Below are positions 1-5,315 of a stretch of 5,496 bases of DNA, piece after piece (position 1 is the first letter of the stretch; each line of letters begins with the position of its first letter). Below the pieces are notes generated by a model that made no database searches, was not told where the DNA came from, and saw only the letters and a program-made list of their open reading frames with translations. The DNA comes from CAYSPU01 sp964432995 (GTDB taxonomy: Bacteria > Verrucomicrobiota > Verrucomicrobiia > Limisphaerales > JAHDYP01): contig CAYSPU010000328.1 of assembly GCA_964432995.1 (NCBI GenBank), positions 1 through 5,496 on the forward strand, written 5' to 3'. The translations under genes and the position numbers were made by a program.

Positions 1-1
1 C

Positions 2-394
2 CGCGAACGGGTTCACCCCGGCTGTTTCGTCTGCAGCCCCGCCCATCCGGCCGGCCTCCGCCAGGAGTTCACGCTGCAGCCCGACGGCAGTGTGGAAAGC
101 ACCTTCGCCGGCGGGGAGGCCTGGGAAGGTTACCGCGGTTATCTGCACGGCGGGGTGGCCGCCGCGCTGTTGGATGGGGCCATGACCAATCTCCTGTTCG
201 CCCACGGTCTCGAGGCCTTCACCGCCGAATTGCGGGTCCGCTATCGTCACCCGGTGGCCGCCCGCAGCCCGATGACCGTGTCCGCCCGCTGGGACGAGTC
301 GCACGGCTTGTTCCACTCGCTGCGTGCCGAGCTGCGGCAGGACGCGCAGATCAAGGTGACGGCTGTCGGCAAATTCCTCGAACGCCATGAATGA
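2..394 (+). CDS. PaaI-like hotdog-fold thioesterase, 5'-truncated
   Basis: The reading frame is open from base 2 to the TGA at 392-394, giving 130 residues. The true start lies before the window; a GTG at 92 is in frame but would cut into the conserved fold. Near the N-terminus is CFVC (fragment residues 8-11), followed by a Pro-Ala-Gly-Leu stretch. Then come the signature GYxGYLHGG (43-51) and a helix carrying Asp58. In PaaI/YbgC-type hotdog enzymes the HGG segment and an acidic helix residue form the thioester-hydrolysing site. A typical single-domain member is about 140-160 residues, so only a short N-terminus is probably missing. Expected role: hydrolysis of an acyl-CoA or similar thioester in the cytoplasm, probably as a dimer or tetramer; the substrate cannot be read from sequence. 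Its last 8 bases overlap the next gene, which suggests co-translation. The fold assignment is firm; the reaction is inferred from the family. Confidence 0.85.
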   Translation, partial: RERVHPGCFVCSPAHPAGLRQEFTLQPDGSVESTFAGGEAWEGYRGYLHGGVAAALLDGAMTNLLFAHGLEAFTAELRVRYRHPVAARSPMTVSARWDESHGLFHSLRAELRQDAQIKVTAVGKFLERHE

Positions 395-1649
395 TCGGAT
401 CCTGGTGACGGTATTGGTGGAGAACTCGGCGCAGGGCCGCGGCTTGATGGGCGAGCACGGACTCGCGTTTCACATTCAGACCGGTGCGGAGAGCCTGCTC
501 TTCGACACCGGCCAGAGCACGTTGGTTGTCGACAACGCCCGGCACTTGGGCGTCGACCTCTCCCCACTCCGGGCCGTGGCGCTCAGCCATGGGCACTACG
601 ACCACACCGGCGGCCTGCCGGCCGTGCTGGCTCTCGCCCGGGAAGCCCGGGTCTATGCCCACCCCGCCGCCCTGGCCCCCCGCTTCGCACGCGACTCCGA
701 CGGGACCACGCGCGCCATCGGAATGAGCGCGCCCGTCCTGGAAGCGATCCGCGCCCTTTCGCCACCGATGCGAGAGACGCCGACCGCGACCGAACTGTCA
801 CAAGGCATCTTCCTCACCGGCGCAATCCCCCGCGCAACCGCCTTCGAAGATGTGGGCGGCCCCTTCGTCCTCGACGCCGCCGGGGTGCAACCCGATCCGA
901 TCGTCGACGACCAGGCGTTGTTCTTCGATACGCGCGAAGGACTGGTGGTGGTGTTGGGATGCAGCCACGCCGGAGTGGTGAACACGCTGCACCACGTGCG
1001 CCGACTCACCGGCAACCGCCCCATCCACGCTGTGCTGGGGGGAATGCACCTGCTGAACGCCAGCCCGGATCGCCTCAACCGCACGGTCGACGCCTTGCGC
1101 GAATTCGGCGTCCGATTGCTGGGCCCCGCCCATTGCACCGGCGCCGCCGCCACCGCGCGCCTCTGGCACGAGTTCCCCAAAGCCTGCACCACCTGCTCCG
1201 TCGGCAGCAGCTTCGTCTTCCAGCGCCAGGAAGCCGACGCAGCGGAAGACCGCCCCCAGGCGAGGCCCCTGCTTGCGAACCGCGGGCCCTCCAACCCGCA
1301 GCGCCAGCCGGACCTGGGAACCCAGCCTGGCTGCGACCCGGAAGAGACGCGGTCCGGGGCGAAGGCGCCGCCGCGTGCCCCGAAGGCCACCCCAGAGTCG
1401 CACCCCGCGGCAGCTTTAGCACCCCAGGTCCGACTCCCCAGCTCCCGTTGGGACCGGGTTCTGGCCCGGGTCTGCCAGAATTGCCCGGTCTGCCGCCGCG
1501 CCCGCCAGAAACCCGCCAGCCTCGCCTTTCAATTGGTCAGCAACGTGGAACGTCATCTCTGCCCGTTTTGCCGCGCCTACGAACGCGTGTACGGGCGCCC
1601 CGCGCATGGAGGTCAGTGGAAGGGGGGGGAGAAGCCAGCCCCGGCTTGA
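387..1649 (+). CDS. MBL-fold metallo-hydrolase (dihydropterin-phosphate-synthase-like) with C-terminal cysteine module
   Basis: Predicted 420 residues. The ATG at 387 overlaps the upstream stop; no Shine-Dalgarno is visible, so translational coupling is likely. Residues 1-278 form a complete metallo-beta-lactamase fold: FDTG (39-42), the metal motif SHGHYDHTGG (67-76, ligands His68, His70, Asp72, His73), DPIVDDQAL (170-178), GCSHAG (191-196, His194), GGMH (218-221) and GPAHCTG (246-252, His249). This pattern fits the group annotated as 7,8-dihydropterin-6-methyl-aminobenzene-5'-phosphate synthase-like, usually about 250-290 residues; the actual substrate is unknown and the group name is weak evidence. 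Residues 281-353 are a Pro/Ala/Arg-rich, probably disordered linker. Residues 354-407 carry C363-x2-C366-x2-C369 and C392-x2-C395 with basic and aromatic residues between, resembling a small zinc ribbon. The frame is continuous, so this reads as a fusion. Likely cytoplasmic, since no signal peptide is seen. The fold is certain; the role of the C-terminal module is unknown. Confidence 0.88.
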   Translation: MNDRILVTVLVENSAQGRGLMGEHGLAFHIQTGAESLLFDTGQSTLVVDNARHLGVDLSPLRAVALSHGHYDHTGGLPAVLALAREARVYAHPAALAPRFARDSDGTTRAIGMSAPVLEAIRALSPPMRETPTATELSQGIFLTGAIPRATAFEDVGGPFVLDAAGVQPDPIVDDQALFFDTREGLVVVLGCSHAGVVNTLHHVRRLTGNRPIHAVLGGMHLLNASPDRLNRTVDALREFGVRLLGPAHCTGAAATARLWHEFPKACTTCSVGSSFVFQRQEADAAEDRPQARPLLANRGPSNPQRQPDLGTQPGCDPEETRSGAKAPPRAPKATPESHPAAALAPQVRLPSSRWDRVLARVCQNCPVCRRARQKPASLAFQLVSNVERHLCPFCRAYERVYGRPAHGGQWKGGEKPAPA

Positions 1650-1684
1650 ACGCGCGGGGACAGGCGTTGGTCACCGGCTTTCCG

Positions 1685-1698
1685 GTTTTCCGGAAAAC
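1685..1698. promoter_or_regulatory. Perfect 14-bp palindrome, candidate operator
   Basis: GTTTTCCGGAAAAC is its own reverse complement. It lies 62 bases before the start of the outer-membrane protein gene, in the only sizeable gap between the hydrolase gene and the metal-uptake operon. A second TTTCCGG at 1679-1685 repeats one half-site 8 bases upstream. Dyads of this size are what dimeric Fur/Zur- or MntR-type repressors bind. I do not recognise it as a published Zur or Fur consensus, so regulation by zinc is inferred from position only. No convincing -35/-10 pair could be assigned around it. Confidence 0.4.
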
Positions 1699-1699
1699 A

Positions 1700-1722
1700 C
1701 CCCGGCCGCAGACGGTCCGGGG
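1700..1722 (+). terminator. GC-rich stem-loop between hydrolase gene and metal operon (terminator or leader hairpin)
   Basis: CCCCGG (1700-1705) pairs with CCGGGG (1717-1722). Inside, CCG (1706-1708) pairs with CGG (1713-1715), leaving one bulged T at 1716 and a four-base loop. That gives nine G-C pairs. No run of T follows, so a classic intrinsic terminator is not supported. It could end the upstream transcript by another route, or lie in the 5' leader of the metal-uptake mRNA, 38 bases before the ATG. The structure is seen directly; its function is a guess. Confidence 0.3.
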
Positions 1723-1760
1723 GAGTCCAGCGCCGGAGACAGCATGCAGGGCAAAACGAA

Positions 1761-3119
1761 ATGAAAACACGGCAACTCCCCGTTTGGTGGCTCGCTCTTG
1801 TCCTGGGCACACGGTTGCTCCAGGCGCAGGAATCCGCCCCGGCGGCTCCGGCGCAAACGCAGTTGGACCGGCTATCGGAGACCATCGAGCAAGTGCAGCG
1901 GCAGCACGACCAGGAGATCGAAGCGCTGCAGCGGCAGATCGATGCGCTGCAGGCCATACCGCCGGCACCGGCAAGCTGGAGCCCGACCAGCCCCATAACC
2001 ATTGCGCGGTCCGGACAAGCCTACCTGAATCTCAGCTTCAAAATGCTGGCCACCGCCGGCGGTTCCACCTCGCCCAACGTCGGTGAGGAACTCGAGTTGG
2101 GACACCACGATCCGGCGGGGCGCGGGTTCACCGTGCAATGCGCCGAGATCGCCCTGGACGGGGCCGTGGATCCGTATTTCCGCGGTTTTGGCAACATCTG
2201 TTTCAGCCTGGACCCCGACGGGCAAACCCACGTGGGACTGGGAGAGGTGTATCTCTTGACCACGGCGCTGCCGGCGAACCTGCAGCTCAAGGCCGGCCAG
2301 TTCCTCGCCGAGTTCGGGCGCCAGAACACCCAGCACGCCTATCAATGGGATTTCGTCGATCAACCCATCATTCTGAATCGTGTCCTGGGTCCGCATAGCC
2401 TGCGCAACCCGGGCGCGCGGGTCTCCTGGTTGGTCCCCACGCCCTTCTACACCGAGCTGATGCTGGGCGTGTTCAATGGCCAAGGGAACTCGGCGTTCAG
2501 TTTCCGCGCGCCGGACCACGATGCCACGCACGGTCGCACTTCTTGGGACCGCGGGTTGCGCGGCCCGGGCGACCTGCTCTACGTGCCGCACCTGGCGAGT
2601 TCGTTTGACATGACGGACAGCCAGACGCTGGTGGCCGGCGCCTCCGCGGCGTTCGGCCCCAACAATACCGGCCCGCACGCCTCTTCCCAAGTCTACGGCA
2701 TGGACCTCTTCTGGAAATGGAAACCGCCCAATGCCGAGCACGGATTCCCCTTCCTCACCTGGCAGACCGAAGCCCTCTATCGACGCTATGAAGCCGATGC
2801 CGACCCCGTGGAAGGCTTGCCTTCGGAAATCCTCCATGACTGGGGCTTCTATTCCCAGGTGCTGTGGGGTTTCAAGCGACGCTGGGTGGCCGGATTCCGC
2901 GGCGAATGGGCCGACGGCGACGACGGGGCGTATGATCCCCGCGACCGGTTTCGTGGCCAACGACTGCGACTCGCCCCAAACCTGACCTTCTACCCGACCG
3001 GTTTCTCGAAAATCCGCCTTCAATACAACCTCGATGACGGTGAACGGTTCGGCACCGAACACTCCGTTTGGCTGCAGTTCGAATTCCTGCTCGGCACCCA
3101 CGGGGCTCACAAATTCTAG
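1761..3119 (+). CDS. Outer-membrane beta-barrel protein of a zinc-uptake operon (porin-like)
   Basis: Predicted 452 residues. The ATG at 1761 is preceded by AGGG (1748-1751) at a 9-base spacing, the best ribosome-binding site in the window. A signal peptide is clear: basic MKTR, a hydrophobic stretch to about residue 20, and a cleavage site near QA-QE (21-24). A coiled coil of Leu/Ile heptads rich in Gln and Glu follows at about 35-65, then a Pro/Ala linker. The rest alternates aromatic-rich strands and loops, as in a barrel, with conserved-looking blocks around LKAGQFLAEFGR (176-187) and NPGARVSWLVPTPFY (216-230). The chain ends in a final strand and a terminal Phe, the usual signal for barrel assembly by BAM. 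I recall similar proteins being annotated as zinc-regulated outer-membrane receptors although they are far shorter than TonB receptors; no TonB box or plug is visible. Cys127 and Cys147 are its only cysteines. Position before the binding protein suggests passage of zinc or a zinc chelate across the outer membrane. The barrel is likely; substrate is inferred. Confidence 0.8.
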   Translation: MKTRQLPVWWLALVLGTRLLQAQESAPAAPAQTQLDRLSETIEQVQRQHDQEIEALQRQIDALQAIPPAPASWSPTSPITIARSGQAYLNLSFKMLATAGGSTSPNVGEELELGHHDPAGRGFTVQCAEIALDGAVDPYFRGFGNICFSLDPDGQTHVGLGEVYLLTTALPANLQLKAGQFLAEFGRQNTQHAYQWDFVDQPIILNRVLGPHSLRNPGARVSWLVPTPFYTELMLGVFNGQGNSAFSFRAPDHDATHGRTSWDRGLRGPGDLLYVPHLASSFDMTDSQTLVAGASAAFGPNNTGPHASSQVYGMDLFWKWKPPNAEHGFPFLTWQTEALYRRYEADADPVEGLPSEILHDWGFYSQVLWGFKRRWVAGFRGEWADGDDGAYDPRDRFRGQRLRLAPNLTFYPTGFSKIRLQYNLDDGERFGTEHSVWLQFEFLLGTHGAHKF

Positions 3120-3132
3120 ACCGCGCTGCGCC

Positions 3133-4080
3133 ATGAATACCTCCGTCCCCCACTTCTCGCCCAGGAACAAGCGGTTCCCCCTTCTCCTCTGCCTGGCCGC
3201 CTGTTCCCTCGCCTCCCCGCTCGCTCACGCCAAGCTCAAGGTGGTCGCCACCACCCCCGATTTCGCCGCCATCGCGCAGGAGATCGGCGGCGACCGCGTC
3301 GACGTGACTTCGCTGGCCAAACCAACCGAGGACTCGCATTTCGTGGATGCGAAACCGAGTTTGATCCTCAAGCTCAACCGCGCCGACGTGCTCATCGAGG
3401 GCGGGGCCGAACTGGAGATCGGCTGGTTGCCCTCGCTCATGGACAGCGCGCGGAACCCGAAGATCCTCCGGGGCGCGCCGGGCAACGTCATGGCCAACGA
3501 AGGAATCGAGATGTTGGAGGTGCCCGCCGTGCTGGATCGCTCCATGGGGGGCGTGCATGCCGTTGGCAACCCGCACATCATGACGGATCCGGTCAACGCA
3601 CGGATTCTGGCCGAACACCTCACCGCGGTGTTCAGCCGGCTGGATTCGAAATCAGGCGGCTTTTTCCAGGCAAACCTGCGCCAGTTCTCCGACCGGCTGG
3701 CCACCAAACTGGCCGCGTGGCAGAAGCGACTGGCTCCGTTCAAGGGAACGCGCATCGTGGCCTACCACAACTCCTGGCCCTATTTTGCCCGCCGTTTCGG
3801 TTTGCGCATCGATCTCTTCCTGGAACCCAAACCCGGGATCCCTCCCACGCCGCCGCATCTGGCCCAGATCATCAAGACGATCCAGGAGGAGAAGATCCGG
3901 TTGATCTTCGTCGAGCCGCATCTGAACCGGCGGACGGCGGAAACGGTGGCGCGGCAGTCAGGCGCCAAGGCCGTTCTCGTGGGGCAGTTCCCTGGCGGGG
4001 TGAAAGGGACCGAGGAGGGCTACATCCCCTTGCTGGACCACTTGGTGGAAACGGTGGCCAAAAACCTCGAAACGCCCTGA
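3133..4080 (+). CDS. znuA: Periplasmic metal-binding protein of a zinc/manganese ABC transporter (ZnuA/TroA family)
   Basis: The ATG at 3133, 13 bases after the barrel gene, gives 315 residues and places a signal peptide at the N-terminus. An in-frame ATG at 3034 lies inside the barrel gene and would bury that signal, so it is rejected. The hydrophobic core ends in AHA-K (31-34), a signal peptidase I site, but LAAC (21-24) also fits a lipobox, so it may be a lipoprotein. The two-lobed cluster A-I fold is shown by VVATTPDFAAIAQEIGG (37-53), DSHFVDAKPS (67-76), the GNPHIMTDP block (145-153) and IVAYHNSWPYFARRFGL (208-224). Candidate metal ligands are His69, His148 and His212. Three histidines favour zinc over manganese, since manganese-type relatives use Glu for the third. 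The usual C-terminal ligand Asp in an LDPL-like motif is not apparent; the segment reads VGQFPGGVKG (283-292). The His-rich loop of some ZnuA proteins is absent. Role: captures the metal and delivers it to the permease encoded next. Confidence 0.9.
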   Translation: MNTSVPHFSPRNKRFPLLLCLAACSLASPLAHAKLKVVATTPDFAAIAQEIGGDRVDVTSLAKPTEDSHFVDAKPSLILKLNRADVLIEGGAELEIGWLPSLMDSARNPKILRGAPGNVMANEGIEMLEVPAVLDRSMGGVHAVGNPHIMTDPVNARILAEHLTAVFSRLDSKSGGFFQANLRQFSDRLATKLAAWQKRLAPFKGTRIVAYHNSWPYFARRFGLRIDLFLEPKPGIPPTPPHLAQIIKTIQEEKIRLIFVEPHLNRRTAETVARQSGAKAVLVGQFPGGVKGTEEGYIPLLDHLVETVAKNLETP

Positions 4081-4107
4081 ATATCCCGCCCTCGGACCGG
4101 ACGGTTT

Positions 4108-5181
4108 ATGGAAATCGCGTGGAACCTGATGAAGTGGCCGCTGCTGGCATGCCTGCTGTTGCCGGGCATCCTCGTGTACTACGGCCTCCACATCGTGCGG
4201 CGCGAGATCATCTTCGTGGACCTGGCGCTGGCGCAGGTCGCCGCCTTGGGCACCTGCCTGGCGATCCTGCTCGGCTACCATGTCCATCAGTGGCAGACGT
4301 TCGCCTGTGGCATTGCGTTCACGCTCGTCGGCGCCGTCGTCTTCACCCTGACGCGCCGGCGCGATCCCCGCGTGCCCCAGGAAGCGCTCATCGGCATCGT
4401 CTATGTCGTGGCCGCGGCGGCGGGGATGCTCCTCCTCAGCCGCAATCCCGAGGGCGACGAACAGCTCAAACGGACCCTCGTGGGGGAGGTGTTGCTGGTG
4501 CGGCCCCGGGACGTGATGACCGCCTTCGGCCTCTTTGCCGTAGTCGGTGTCATTCATTACCTCTGCCGAAAGCGCTTTCTCCTGATCTCCTTCGAGCCCG
4601 AACGGGCCGCGGCCGAGGGCGTCCGGGTCGGCTGGTGGGATCTGGCCTTCTACGTTCTGTTTGGCCTGGTGGTCACCACTTTCGTCCAAGTGGGCGGTGT
4701 GCTGCTGACCTTCTCCTACCTGATCATCCCGGCAGTCTGCGCCAGTTACCTGGTGGACACGCTCTCGTCCCGGCTGTGGATGGCGTGGGCCATCGCCGTG
4801 GCCGGCGGGATGCTCGGCGCCGCGGCCTCGTATCAACTCGATCTGCCCACGGGCGGGGCGATCGTCTGCGTCCTGGGGCTGTTGCTGGTGGCGGCGATGG
4901 GGCTCGGTGCCTTGCGGCCCCGGCCTGCGACCATCAACGCGCCGACTCTCCCGACGCTGGCCGAGTACGCCCCGCCGTTCGCCGGCGCGGAGATCTTCGA
5001 CGAGCGACATCCGCGGCGCTGGTATCGCACCACCGGCCTGCCTGGCTGGAAACGCGCCCAACTCGGGATGCCCGCCTTCGGCGATCCCCAGTGTGTTCCC
5101 CACCCCCGCCCCGGTTTCACGGGGCAATTCCTCGCCGCCTTCCGCCGGCTCTTCGGCCGCGGAAAGCCGCCATCCGCTTGA
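4108..5181 (+). CDS. znuB: Zinc/manganese ABC transporter permease (ABC-3 family, ZnuB-like)
   Basis: Predicted 357 residues. The ATG at 4108 is the first start after the in-frame stop of the binding-protein gene, 27 bases downstream; no clear Shine-Dalgarno is seen. About eight or nine membrane segments fall at roughly 10-29, 36-57, 62-82, 92-111, 135-154, 178-198, 199-216, 222-241 and 246-268. Family landmarks are GLHIVRREIIFVDLALAQVAALG (26-48), the cytoplasmic FEPERAAAEGVRVGWWDLAFY (162-182), which corresponds to the ATPase-coupling region, and GGVLLTFSYLIIPAVCASY (196-214). The first block has Leu-Ala-Gln where many ZnuB/TroC proteins have an Asp-Ala-Leu-Ser-His pattern, so this belongs to a divergent branch. 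Usual length is about 260-290; here residues 270-357 add a hydrophilic, Pro/Arg-rich tail of unknown role. It would form the inner-membrane channel as a dimer with two ATPase subunits, which are not encoded in the window. Confidence 0.9.
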   Translation: MEIAWNLMKWPLLACLLLPGILVYYGLHIVRREIIFVDLALAQVAALGTCLAILLGYHVHQWQTFACGIAFTLVGAVVFTLTRRRDPRVPQEALIGIVYVVAAAAGMLLLSRNPEGDEQLKRTLVGEVLLVRPRDVMTAFGLFAVVGVIHYLCRKRFLLISFEPERAAAEGVRVGWWDLAFYVLFGLVVTTFVQVGGVLLTFSYLIIPAVCASYLVDTLSSRLWMAWAIAVAGGMLGAAASYQLDLPTGGAIVCVLGLLLVAAMGLGALRPRPATINAPTLPTLAEYAPPFAGAEIFDERHPRRWYRTTGLPGWKRAQLGMPAFGDPQCVPHPRPGFTGQFLAAFRRLFGRGKPPSA

Positions 5182-5216
5182 GAGCATGCACCGGAACCAC
5201 AAGCCACAAAGCCTTG

Positions 5217-5287
5217 CGGTAGGGCGCGCCGAAAACATGCGCATCACAGACTGCTCCTTCGGCGCCCTCGGAGAGGGCGCCCTACCG
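5217..5287. repeat. Palindromic intergenic repeat (REP/MITE-like) with nested hairpin
   Basis: CGGTAGGGCGC at 5217-5227 is the exact reverse complement of GCGCCCTACCG at 5277-5287, enclosing 49 bases. Inside the right half, GGCGCCCTC (5261-5269) pairs perfectly with GAGGGCGCC (5273-5281) around a three-base loop. The two pairings share bases 5277-5281 and so exclude each other. Terminal inverted repeats, short length and absence of coding sequence fit a non-autonomous palindromic element. I recall GGTAGGGCGC-type repeats being frequent between genes in Verrucomicrobiota. No target-site duplication is evident. Lying just after the permease stop, it may also end or protect the operon transcript, though no T run follows. 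It fills most of the 134-base gap; I see nothing else definite there. Confidence 0.6.
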
Positions 5288-5315
5288 TGTGTGTAATGAA
5301 GTCCGTACTCAAACC

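Noticed and set aside
653..1403. Two overlapping open frames on the - strand opposite the hydrolase gene
   Set aside because: Both are antisense to the conserved metal-binding motifs of the MBL fold and show no domain or plausible start context.
1622..1629. Run of eight G near the 3' end of the hydrolase gene as a possible phase-variation tract
   Set aside because: Slippage would alter only the last few residues after the cysteine module, so a switching role is unlikely.
959..2086. A 375-codon + strand frame, considered as a sign of a frameshift in the hydrolase linker
   Set aside because: Its translation is low-complexity, and the hydrolase frame itself stays open and reaches the cysteine module without a shift.
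1872..3170. Long open frame on the - strand opposite the outer-membrane protein gene
   Set aside because: It is antisense to a gene with a signal peptide, barrel strands and terminal Phe. Its own translation shows no recognisable domain; high G+C makes such open frames common.
3717..5222. A 501-codon + strand frame spanning the binding-protein and permease genes
   Set aside because: It is out of frame with two well-recognised genes, and its product is Arg/Pro/Gly-rich, as expected of a shifted frame in G+C-rich DNA.
3958..5247. A 429-codon - strand frame opposite the permease gene
   Set aside because: It is antisense to a permease with clear membrane segments; its product is Gln/His/Gly-rich with no family features.
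5217..5287. Repeat considered as the start of a CRISPR array or as an attachment site
   Set aside because: There is only one inverted pair, with no direct repeats, spacers, integrase gene or tRNA nearby.
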